Shown piece after piece: positions 13,270 to 23,481 of a stretch of 64,000 bases of DNA. Numbering within the stretch: the stretch's first letter is position 1; every line of letters starts with the position of its first letter. Origin of the DNA: Adiantum capillus-veneris (lineage: Eukaryota > Streptophyta > Polypodiopsida > Polypodiales > Pteridaceae); the NCBI GenBank assembly GCA_014529385.2, contig CM043959.1, positions 91,303,529-91,367,528 of the forward strand, given 5' to 3'. The translations under genes and the position numbers were made by a program. A model generated the notes under the pieces. It saw only the letters and a program-made list of their open reading frames with translations. It ran no database searches and had not been told where the DNA came from.

Positions 13270-13560
13270 TTGACCGCCTAAGAGACTCTTGAATCTTGTT
13301 CTTCCTATAGATTGAGTCTCAACTCCTTGTGTTTTGGTCCCAAAGATCCTTGGTGCACTCGCATTTAGTTAAAAATAAGTAGAGATTGGAGTACCCTTGT
13401 ATTTATATCTTTCTAGGTCAATTGGATCAATAAGTTTGTACTCTCGTCCATACTTATCTACCATCAAAACTTGCACTCCTTGGGCATCTATATACGTGAA
13501 TGCATAAAGGTTCTTATGGTATGTCAACTCTCCAACATTGGGCTCTACATGTTGAGCACA
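13270..13560 (-). pseudogene. Relic of the G1 leader/gag-N ORF
   Basis: The minus strand encodes VLVDKYGREYKLIDPIDLER and neighbouring text, which matches the domain at 34553-35000 (-) carrying YVDKYGQEYMLTEKVEVARL. A Thr/Gly/Ser-rich tail follows in both. A stop follows STYF. It shows that this domain is shared between related gypsy elements. No LTR is attached. Confidence 0.55.
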
Positions 13561-13612
13561 TAGCTATGGCGAGTGTCGGTGGTGAGGGGCCATGGCTTTG
13601 GAGATGGCGTGC

Positions 13613-13614
<2 letters not shown>

Positions 13615-13708
<94 letters not shown>
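13615..13708. repeat. (GA)n microsatellite
   Basis: About 94 bases of uninterrupted GA. Ser-Leu and Arg-Glu frames here are artefacts. Confidence 0.97.
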
Positions 13709-13710
<2 letters not shown>

Positions 13711-14330
13711 CGATACTCAGTAGCAAAAATCACACGCTATATTCATTAATTCCTTTGTAAACATACCTTAAAATATATAGCCAAACCTGTCATGCAAACT
13801 TAACTTGCAACTGAATTTGCATGCTATAACCGGTGTTCCCACAGGCAGATGACAACTAATCACCAGGGCTTGCATACCCAACACTACACACTACACAACA
13901 CTACAACACTAAGTTAATCCCCGTTTGTGAACCTATACAAGTCCTCATGAGCATAATCAATTAGAAATCTCATGTCTTTGTTGGTTTTGATGAATCTCAC
14001 ACTAGGTTTGTTGATTAAAGGATGCTTCTCCTCTAGGTATTCTCCCAATCCCATTGTCGAAGGTGTTGCAATATTTCTGGCGGTTTGCATATCTCTGAGT
14101 TGAGTACAAAACCTTGGTGATGGATGATTTATCATAGTTAAGGCTCACTCAATTCTCTCAAGATAGTCTTTGATAAGCCCACCTTGGCTTAGTGCAACTT
14201 ATCCCTTTTTATCCATCGTCAAGTATCTCAAAGGTCAAGCCTTTGTAACTCTTCGTCAATGGAAACTGGCTTTGGGTACCCTAAAAGTTTGGAATTAGGA
14301 AACCTAAAAAAAAAATTGGCTTTAAAACTA
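13709..14330. other. No gene recognised
   Basis: A 73-codon minus-strand ORF lies at 13914-14135. I recognise no domain in it. Its place next to the G1 relic suggests decayed element sequence. Confidence 0.45.
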
Positions 14331-14613
14331 AAACCAATCTTTAGTGTGTCATATTATTCATAAACTTTTATCATGGCTTTAGCCAGCTCAATTTAAAGTT
14401 GTGTAGCAAAAGTTAGAGCAATTTTGTGAATTGTACTTGAAATGGCGCTCAAAAAATTTCAAGACTAGGAGGCAAAAACTTTTTTTTGTATCTTGGTCTC
14501 CATAGGGTATTTTTACCTCCAACTTGAGATATAAGACATATGCAAGTATTTCTATAGGCTCATTAAGTCAAATACCCCCACTATGAAGAGGTGCATGGAT
14601 CGCAATCCATTAT
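14330..14613. repeat. Left part of a second copy of the 8.45 kb dyad repeat
   Basis: It matches about 8450-8653 in order, including CACTATGAAGAGGTRCATGG and the dyad at 14593-14610. It stops at the copia LTR. Confidence 0.75.
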
Positions 14614-14838
14614 TGTTACCATATACATGTGGTAGTGATATGTGTGATCACACTAGGACCGTCAGGGCATTTTTCCCTCTTTAGGAGGTTTTTCCCCTGA
14701 GCATTGTATATACGCCCATCACTCTAGGGCTATCTATCTTTCCATTGCACACTAAGTAACACACTCTCTATTGTGTGCCTTGAGCTTCCTTCATCTTCTC
14801 CAAGCTGTGTGTGTTTCTCTGCAACCCTAATTCCAACA
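14614..14838 (+). mobile_element. Copia LTR, left arm (225 bp)
   Basis: It begins TGTTACCATATACATGTGG and ends CCTAATTCCAACA, directly before the primer site. It is about 95% identical by eye to the LTRs at 21949-22175 (-) and similar to 22929-23157. A TATA-like TGTATATAC lies in the middle. Confidence 0.9.
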
Positions 14839-14840
14839 AT

Positions 14841-14852
14841 TGGTATCATAGC
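14841..14852 (+). promoter_or_regulatory. Primer binding site (tRNA-Met type, one change)
   Basis: TGGTATCATAGC follows the LTR after two bases. The consensus complementary to the initiator tRNA-Met 3' end is TGGTATCAGAGC, so one base has mutated. Confidence 0.85.
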
Positions 14853-15191
14853 AAGTTACGTACTCCCCGGCTTAGTCGCCAGCTACTCTAGCACACGCCT
14901 GCTCACTTTCTCCTACTACAGTGAGGTTTGGCAAGCGTTCGCAGGCCGATAAAAATTTCAGGTGACCTCGGTCTACTCAGATTTTTTATTCGAGCTCATT
15001 TTGGCCTTCGTTTCCACTACAGGCAGGTCTACAGAAGCTATTTCGTCATTTTGTGCAGAATTTCTATCAGTGCCATTTTTTGCATAACAGGTGCCTTACA
15101 GTCTTCTACGGTTTGTGATATATAGCACGTGTTGTTCCCGCTTTGTTGCTCCTGTTTTCGAGTAGTTTTCACATCAGGTGCAGCATTTACC

Positions 15192-18100
15192 ATGGCTGAC
15201 AACAACACAGATGTGTTCAAGATGTTTGTTGTTGAGGACAGGTTGGATGGGGACAATTACCCTATGTGGGCTTAGATGATGCAAAATGTTCTTGTGTCAA
15301 AGGGCATCTGGAATATTGTGCAGGGCATTGATGTACGTCCTGGTTCTGAGGATGCAGGCGATGTTGAGGATGTTGCAGGTCTTGTTGCAAGGATTGCTGC
15401 TATTAGAGTTGTTTTGCCTACGGTAGAACAAGCTCGCTGGGATGTAAAGGATGCGCAGGCTCATGCATTGATTGCGTTTTCTTTGAAGTGCACCATTGTT
15501 CCTCACATCAGTTCAGCAAAATCTGCAAAACAGGCTTGGGATATATTGGCTGGTCTTTATGCAAGTCGCAATGAGGCTAAAATTACTTTGCTACGTAAAG
15601 AGCTAGAGTCGAAGATTATGCATGAGGAAGATGATATGGACACTTTCCTTGGTAGTGTCAAGGATATCAATGAGCAACTTATTTCTGCAGGTGAATTCAT
15701 TTCAGACAGTTCCCTTGTACAGACTGTTCTTGATGCCTTACCATATTCCTACCAGTCCTGAAGTTGTCAAGTTTGATGTACTATGCACATTGCTATTGCA
15801 AGAGTCACTTTCCACAAAAAACAGGACTAGGCAGCGTGTAGTTGAACAGGATTTTATTGCTTCTCAAAGAAAGGGTGGTAACAGCAATGCAGCCACTTCT
15901 TATGGTTCTACTGCGAGTGGAAAAACTTCTGTTCCCAATGCTTCTGCTGGTAGCAATTCGTCTGGAAATTCTGGTGATAAGGACAAAAAGAAAATGTATT
16001 GCCATTATTGTAACGCTAATGATCACTTGATCAAGTCATGTCCTAAGTTGAAGGCCAAAGAGGCTAAGAAGAAAGAGGGTGGTTCCACTGCTAATGCTGG
16101 TTCCACTACAAATGCAGCCATTGTTGAGTCTTCTATGAAAGGAGACTGTGTTGTTGATGTTGATGTAGAATGAGCTTTTAGCGCAGAGTGCACTTACAAT
16201 CCTGCTATCCATGATGCATGCTTGTCAGTTACTGCAGATTCACATGTGTGGTATTTTGATAGTGGTGCTACAAAGCACATTACCTCACATCGTGAATTGT
16301 TCACCTCTCTTGAGTCTGCCCCTCATGGGAATTCAATCACTTGTGCTAATGATGCCTCTTATCCGGTTCAGGGAGTTGGAAGAATTGTGCTTACTGCTGC
16401 AAATGGCAGTTCCTTCACACTTGTTGATGCACTTTATGTACCTGGGATCAAGAAGAATCTCTTGTCTATATCCGCACTTGCTAGACTTGGACTTGACTTG
16501 GACTTGTAGTCAAATTTGTGGATGACAAATGTATAGTTCATGATCTTAGTTTTGGTGATGAAATTGTTGCATTTGGCCTTTTGTGTCATGGGCTATATAA
16601 GCTCACTTTGTATGATAAGTGTGGACAAAATTTTGCAAATGCTGTTGCAGATTCAAGGGCTCTTTCATATCCAAAACTTTGGCATGCACGTTTAGGTCAT
16701 CTGAATTTTGCAAGTTTGTTTCGTTTGCAGAAATCTCATATGGTTGCTTCTTTCCCGCCTCTTGAAGCACCTATCAAACATGTTTGTGAAGGCTGTATTC
16801 TGGGTAAAATGCAGCATTCTAAGTTTCCAAAGGATGGTTTAGTTAGGGCCACATGCAGGTTGCAGCTTGTACATAGTGATGTTTGTGGGCCCATGCAAAC
16901 TCCGTCCTTGCACAATTACCTGTACTTTGTGATTTTCACTAATGATTACTCGAGGCATGCATGGGTGTTTCCACTTAAAGCGAAGTCCAAAGTTTTTATG
17001 TGCTTCAAACAATTTCTGGCTATGGCTGAAAATGTATCAAAATGTACTATGGGAACCCTCCGTTCCAATCGAAAGGGGGAGTATATGTCTCATGCATTTA
17101 ATGCATTTCTGGCTAGTCGTGGGATGAAACACCAATGTACAGTGCCTTAGACACCTCAGCAAAATGGTGTTGTTGAGAGGAAAAACAGGTCACTTACGGA
17201 AATGGCAGGATGTATGGTCAAAAGTAAAGCTTTGCCACATTCTTTTTGGCTTAAGGCCATCATGTGTGCAACTTATGTACTAAATAGGTGTCCTACAAAA
17301 GCTTTGCAGTCCATTACTCCATATGAAGCATGGCATGATAGAAATCCCTGTATTGATCACATGCGTGTTTTAGGTTGTTTGGCATATGCTTTGGTGCCAC
17401 AAACACAACGCAAAAAATTGGATGATAAGGCTGTCAAATGTATTTTTGTTGGTTATAGTGCGAAAAGCAAAGGTTACAGATTATATCATCCGCAAACAAA
17501 ACATATTCTAGTTTCACGGGATGTAGTGTTTGTGGAAGATTCTGTTCAGCCCTTGCTGTCATGTACTAGAGACAGTAATGTAAGCTCACAGGACATTTAT
17601 GACACTTTGTTGCCTCTTTTCAATGGTGGAAATACGAATGTAAGTTCAATGAGGAAAATGTACAGCCTATGGGGATTTCTCGAAACGTTATAGATCAGCC
17701 TATAACTGATGCAGATGTACATGATGTAGTTGATGAGGAAAGGGCTGAAAATGAGCAGGCTAGAGGTATGCCAAAATGGCTGGTGCACACTTTGCGTGAC
17801 AATAAATTGGATGCACCTTTGTCTAGTCATACTCGTTCAGGCTCTCACCATGCATCTTATGCATCAGATTGTTATGCTTTGGCTGTGTCTAGCTTACATG
17901 ATGTTGAGGAACCTGTGTCTTTTGATGAAGTACAGAATTCAAAAAATTGGATGGCTGCCATGCAATCAGAATATGATGCACTTATAGAAAATGACACATG
18001 GACTTTATGTGATTTGCCTCCTGGAAAAAAGGCCATTGGTACGAAGTGGGTTTACAAGTTGAAACGCAAGCCTGATGGTGAGATCGATCGCCATAAGGCT

Positions 18101-18580
18101 CGACTTATTGCAAAGGGTTATGCACAGCAAAACGGTATAGATTATGAAGAGACTTTTGCTCCCACTTGTCGTATGACTACTGTGCGTTTACTATGTGCAT
18201 TGGAAGCTCATTTTGCTTGGGATGTGCATCAATCAAACATTGTTACTGGTTTCTTGAATGGTGACATATTTGTGGAAGTTTATGTAACGCAACCTCACGG
18301 TTTTGTCATAAAAGGACAAGAGGACAAAGTGTGCAGATGTACGAAGGCTTTGTATGGGTTGAAGCAATCTTCTCATGCTTGGTATGAGAAAGCTGACACT
18401 CATTTGGTTAAACAAGGATTTCGTAACAGTCCAACAGAAAGCACATTATATGTAAAGTGTGACGGTGATGTACTTCTCATTGTGCTTCTTTATGTCGATG
18501 ATTTGCTGATCACTGGACCAAATGAGAGACATATTGTTGAATTTAAGACTGATTTGAATGCTAATTTCAAGATGAAAATG
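15192..18580 (+). pseudogene. Copia gag-pol, left arm, truncated in RT
   Basis: It starts at ATG (MADNN). Gag is followed by a CCHC knuckle with a mutated first Cys spacing (CHYCNANDHLIKSC, near 16000), protease FDSGATKHIT (near 16257), integrase zinc region HARLGHLN...CEGC (16680-16800), an Asp-rich core, ERKNRSL, and an RT fragment up to YVDDLLITG (near 18495). Damage: TAG at 15272, a deletion of about 38 bases near 15757 that removes text present in the right arm, TGA at 16171, TAG at 16505 and 17148, and a frameshift near 17669. It stops at the junction in ANFKMKM. It is more decayed than the right arm. Confidence 0.9.
18575..18580. other. Inversion junction with 6-base microhomology
   Basis: AAAATG is the overlap. 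Left of it the left arm reads ...AATTTCAAGATG. Right of it the sequence is the reverse complement of GCATTGGAAGCTCATTTT from the right arm, whose family sequence also continues as AAAATG on this strand. Confidence 0.75.
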
Positions 18581-21500
18581 AGCTTCCAATGCACATAGAA
18601 AACGCACAGTAGTCATACAACAAGTGGGAGCAAAAGTCTCTTCATAATCTATACCGTTTTGCTGTGCATAACCCTTTGCAATAAGTCGAGCCTTAGGGCG
18701 ATCGATCTCACCATCAGGCTTGCGTTTCAACTTGTAAACCCACTTCGTACCAATGGCCTTTTTTCGAGGAGGCAAATCACATAAAGTCCATGTGTCATTT
18801 TCTATAAGTGCATCATATTCTGATTGCATGGTAGCCATCCAATTTTCTAAATTATGTGCTTCATCAAAAGACAGAGGCTCCTCAACATCATGTAACCTAG
18901 ACACAGCCAAAGCATAACAATCTGATGCATAAGATGCATGGCGAGAGCCTGAACGAGTAAGACTAGACAAAGGTGCATCCAATTTATTGTCACGCAAAGT
19001 GTGCACCAACCATTTTGGCATACCTCTAGCCTGCTCATTTTCAGCCCTTTCCTCATCAACTACATCATGTACATCTGCATCAGTAATAGGCTGATCTAAA
19101 ACATTTTCAGAAACCAAATATGCTGTACATTTGCCTCATTGGAACTTACATTCGTATTTCCACCATTGAAAAGAGGCAACAAAGTGTCATAAATGTCCTG
19201 TGAGCTTACATTATTGTCTCTAGTACATGACAGCAAGGGCTGACCAGAATCTTCCACAAACACTACATCCCAAGAAACTAGAATACGTTTTTTTTGCGGA
19301 TGATACAACCTGTAACCTTTGCTTTCAGCATTATAACCAACAGAAATACATTTGACAGCCTTATCATCCAATTTTATGCACTGCACTTGTGGCACCAAAG
19401 CATATGCCAAACAGCCAAAAACACGCATGTGCTCAATAGAAGGCTTTCTATCATGCCATGCTTCATATGGAGTAATAGACTGCAAAGCTTTCGTAGGACA
19501 CCTGTTAAGTACATAAGTGGCACACATGATGGCCTCAAGCCAAAAAGAATGCGGCAAAGCTTGACTTTTGACCATACATCGTGCCATTTCCGTAAGTGAC
19601 CTGTTTTTCCTCTCAGCAACACCATTTTGCTGAGGTGTATAAGGAATTGTACATTGTTGTTTTATCCCACGACTAGCCAGAAATGCATTAAATTCATGAG
19701 ACATATACTCCCCCCCTTCGGAACGGAGGGTGCCCATAGTACATTTCGAGACATTTTCAGCCATAGCCGGAAATTGTTTGAAGCACAAAAAAACTTCGGG
19801 CTTCGCTTTAAGTGGAAATACCCATGCATGCCTGGAGTAATCATCAATGAAAGTCACGAAGTACAGGTAATTGCCCAAGGACGGAGTTTGCATGGGCCCA
19901 CAAACATCACTATGCACAAGCTGCAACCTGCATGTGGCCCGAACTGAACCATCCTTTGGAAATTTAGAACGCTGCATCTTACCCAAAATACAGCCTTCAC
20001 AAACATGTTTGACAGGTGCTTCAAGAGGCGGCAAAGAAGCAACCATATCAGATTTCTGCAAACGCAGCAAACTAGCAAAATTCAGATGACCAAAACGTGC
20101 ATGCCAAAGTTTTGCATTTGAAATAGCCCTTGAATCTGCAACAGCATTTGCAAAATTTTGTCCACACTTGTCATACAAAGTGAGCTTATACAGCCCATGG
20201 CACAAAAGCCCAGATGCAACAATTTCATCACCAAAACTGAGATCATGAATTGTACATCTGTCATCCACAAATTTGACTGCAAGTCCAAGTCTAGCAAGTG
20301 CAGATACAGACAAGAGATTCTTCTTGATCCCAGGTACATAAAGTGCATCAACAAGTGTGAAGGAACAGCCATTAGCAGTAGTGAGCACAATCTTTCCAAC
20401 TCCCTGAACTGGATAAGAGTCGTTGTTGGCACAAGTGACTGAATTTCCATGAGGGACAGACTCGAGAGAGGTAAACAATTCACGATCTGAGGTAATGTGT
20501 TTTGTAGCACCACTGTCGAAATACCACACATGTGAATCTGCAGCAACTGACAAGCATGCATCATGGACAGCATGATTGTAAGTGCACTCTGAGCTAAAAG
20601 CCCATTCTACATCAACATTAGTATTACAATCTCCTTTCACAGAAGACTCAACAGTGGTTGCATTTGTAGTGGAACCAGCATTTGCAGTGGAACCACCCTC
20701 TTTCTTCTTAGCCTCTTTGGCCTTCAACTTAGGACACGACTTGATCAAGTGATCATTGGCTTTACAATAATGGCAACGCATCTTCTTTTTGCCCTTATCA
20801 CCAGAATTTCTAGACAAATTGCTGCCAGCAGAAGCATTAGGAACTGAATTTTTGCCACTCGCAGCAGAACCATAAGAAGTGGTTGCATTGTTGTTACCAC
20901 CCTTTCTTTGAGAAGCAATAAAAGCCTGTTCAACTGCACGCTGTCTAGTTCTTTTTTTTTTGGAAAGTGACTCTTGCAACAGCAATGTGCATAATGCATC
21001 AAACTTGACAACTTCAGGATTTCCTTGGGTCATAAGTCTCCAAGTACCAGCAAAAGTCTGGTAAGAATCTGGTAAGGCATCAAGAACAGCCTGCACAAGG
21101 GAACTATCTGAAATGACTTCACCTGCAGAGATAAGTTGCTCATTGATATCCTTGACACTACCAAGGAAAGTGTCCATATCATCTTCCTCATGCATAATCT
21201 TCGACTCCAGCTCTTTACGCAGCAAATCAATTTTAGCCTCATTGCGACTTGCATAAAGACCAGCCAAAATATCCCAAGCCTGTTTTGCAGATTTTGCTGA
21301 GCGGATGTGAGGAACAATGGTGCACTTCACAGACAACGCAATCAATGCATGAGCCTGCGCATCCTTTACATCCCAACAAGCTTGTTCTGCCGTAGGTAAA
21401 ACAACTCTAATAGCAGCAATCCTTGCTGCAAGACCTGCAACATCCTCAACGTCACCTGCATCCTCAGAACCAGGATGTACATCAATGCCCTGCACAATAT

Positions 21501-21621
21501 TCCAGACGCCCTTTGACACAAGAACATGTTGCATCATGTAAGTCCACATAGGGTAATTTTCCCCATCCAACCTGTCCTCAACAGCAAACATCTTGAACAC
21601 ATGTGTGTTGTTGTCAGCCAT
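18581..21621 (-). pseudogene. Copia gag-pol, right arm, nearly open, truncated in RT
   Basis: The ATG at 21621 (MADNN, matching the other copies) opens about 840 codons without a stop to 19096; the frame is also open about 21 codons upstream. Domains: gag (first about 260 residues), CCHC knuckle CHYCKANDHLIKSC (about 20745-20785), protease FDSGATKHIT (near 20515), GAG-pre-integrase and zinc region HARFGHLN...CEGC (near 20000-20100), integrase core with FIDDYSRHAW, RSEGGEY and ERKNRSL. The middle Asp site lacks the DR seen in the sister copies (RSDRGG type), so integrase is probably impaired. A frameshift near 19110 leads into the linker and RT N-part, which ends in CALEAHF at the junction. 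This is the best-preserved coding region of the window, but it cannot transpose alone. Confidence 0.9.
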
Positions 21622-21934
21622 GGTAAATGTTGCACCTGATGTGAAAACTACCCGAAAAGAGGAGAAACAAAGCATGAACAGCACGTGCTATATAGCACAA
21701 ACCATAGAAGACTGTAAGGCACCTGTTATGCAGAAAATGGCATTGACAGAAAGTCTGCACAAAATGACGAAATTGTCTGTGCAGACCTGCCTCTAGTGGA
21801 AACGGAGGCCAAAATGAGCCCGAATCAAAAATCTAAGGAGACTTGTGAACGCTGGCCAAACCTCACTGTAATCGAAGAAAGTGAGCAGGCGTGTGCTGGA
21901 GTAGCTGGCGACTAAGCCCGGGAGGACGTAACCT

Positions 21935-21946
21935 GCTCTGATACCA
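21935..21946 (-). promoter_or_regulatory. Primer binding site (tRNA-Met)
   Basis: The minus strand reads TGGTATCAGAGC, a perfect match to the plant initiator tRNA-Met site, two bases inside the LTR. Confidence 0.9.
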
Positions 21947-21948
21947 AT

Positions 21949-22175
21949 TGTTGGAATTAGGGTTGCAGAGAAATACACACAGCTTGGAGAAGACGAAGGA
22001 AGCTCAAGGCACACAATAGAGAGTGTGTTACTTAGTGTGCAATTGAAAGATAGATAGCCCTAGAGGGATGGGTGTATATACAATGCTCGGGGGGAAAAAC
22101 CTCCTAAAGAGGGAAAAAATGCCCCAGCGGTCCTAGTGTGTTCACACACATCACTACCACATGTATATGGTAACA
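21949..22175 (-). mobile_element. Copia LTR, right arm (227 bp)
   Basis: The minus strand begins TGTTACCATATACATGTGG at 22175 and ends TTCCAACA at 21949. By eye it differs from the left-arm LTR at about 10 bases plus two 1-base gaps. Confidence 0.9.
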
Positions 22176-22928
22176 ATTACTAGATGCTATGGTATCAAAC
22201 TTTTAAGGTTTGGACCTCTGTTATTAAAAATTAGGTCAATTCTTGCACTTTCTCAGAATACGTGGACAATCTTAGGACTTCGAGTTGGGTTTTGATGTCC
22301 AAATGAGATGAAACTTTGGGATTATGCTAGAAATAGCATATAGATCACATTGGCTAGGTTCTGGCTCAAAAATTTAGGAAAGTTACATGGATCGTGATCC
22401 ATGTTTAGAGAGCTTTTGACCCCAAATTTGAACCACTTATAGATTAAGGTATTTCTAAGCTACACCCAAAATCTTTTTGACTTGAACAAGAAAACTTCTA
22501 CAAGTGAAATCTTGAATTTGCTTTGGCGGTTTTTGACTATTCTCTATTTTTTACCATTTTTTTCAACTTTTTTATCAATGTGTCTTTCGAGAAATGTGTT
22601 TCAATTAGTTTCAGCTACCTACTGCTTAAATCTCAGCCAAAAACTCTGATAAGGTACATGGATCATGATCCATGTTTCACCTCATTTGACATGAAATTTG
22701 GTCGGCTAGTAGTTTATGCTATTTTGAAGGCATTCCCCAAATCTTTTTAAATTTGGATCACAAAGAGTCCAAATTTTGATCTGACATAATAACTTTGAGT
22801 GTTTTCTCACAATTTTTTTCATTTGAGTGTCTTTTTTAGCTCAATTTGATCCCAAAATTTGATATCAATTGGCTGAAAGCGCTATCAGTAAGATGATCTC
22901 AGTTTTGTCAAGTTCTGTCTCAGAGATA
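22176..22928. repeat. Right part of the second copy of the dyad repeat
   Basis: It matches about 9100-9950, including the phrase AAATCTCAGCCAAAAA and perfect or near-perfect dyads at 22385-22404 and 22656-22675. The stretch equivalent to about 8655-9090 is missing on either side of the copia composite. Confidence 0.75.
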
Positions 22929-23157
22929 TGTTACCATAAACATGTGGTAGTGATATGTGTGAACGCACTTAGGACCGTCAAGGAATTTTTTCCCTCACTA
23001 GGAGATTTTTTCCTTCGTGCATTGTATATATGCCCATGACTCTAGGGCTATGTCATTTTTCCATTTCACACTAAGTAATATACTCTCTGTTGTGTGCCTT
23101 AAGCTTCCTTCGTCTTCTCCAAGTTGTGTGTGTTTCTCTGCAATCGTAATTCCAACA
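22929..23157 (+). mobile_element. 5' LTR of copia copy 3 (229 bp)
   Basis: It begins TGTTACCATAAACATGTGG and ends TTCCAACA. Same family as the LTRs at 14614 and 22175, but more diverged. The 5 bases before it are AGATA; the 3' end of this copy is lost, so no target duplication can be checked. Confidence 0.9.
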
Positions 23158-23159
23158 AT

Positions 23160-23171
23160 TGGTATCAGAGC
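23160..23171 (+). promoter_or_regulatory. Primer binding site (tRNA-Met)
   Basis: TGGTATCAGAGC, perfect, two bases after the LTR. Confidence 0.9.
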
Positions 23172-23481
23172 AGGTTGCATCCTCTTGGGCTTAGTCATTG
23201 TCAGTATTTCTAGCACACGCTTGCTCAGTTTCTTAGATTTTAGGGAGCTTTGGTGAGTGTCATAGGTTGACAAATACTTCGGACTCATTTCGGCCTCCAT
23301 TTCCACTACAAGCAGTGCTGATTAGGCAATTTCATCATTTTGTAAAAAAAAGTTGCCAGTTCTATTTTTTGCATAACAAATCCCTTATAGTCTTTTACAG
23401 GTTGTGCTATATAGCACGTGTTGGTCCCGCTTTGTTTCTTCTCTTTTTGAAAATTTTTCACATTAGGTGCAGGCATTTTCC

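Larger units (their letters stand above)
14614..22175. mobile_element. Tail-to-tail composite of two copia 5' halves
   Basis: The left arm runs LTR, primer site, gag, protease, integrase and partial RT on the plus strand (14614-18580). The right arm carries the same order on the minus strand (22175 down to 18575). Both outer edges are LTR termini (TGTTACC / GGTAACA). The 5 bases outside are ATTAT on the left and ATTAC on the right, so they could be a target duplication with one change. The arms meet over the 6-base overlap AAAATG. Neither arm has the RT end, RNase H or a 3' LTR. Confidence 0.75.

Noticed and set aside
13615-13708. GA run as part of a G1 LTR next to the leader relic
   Set aside because: Its orientation is opposite to that in the two G1 LTRs, and the bordering GAGAGTGATTT is absent.
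19096-21684. 862-codon open frame as a host gene
   Set aside because: It has copia gag, CCHC, DSGA protease and integrase motifs and an LTR with tRNA-Met primer site upstream. It is a truncated retrotransposon.
21935-21946. tRNA gene fragment
   Set aside because: Only the 12 bases complementary to a tRNA 3' end are present. It is a primer binding site.
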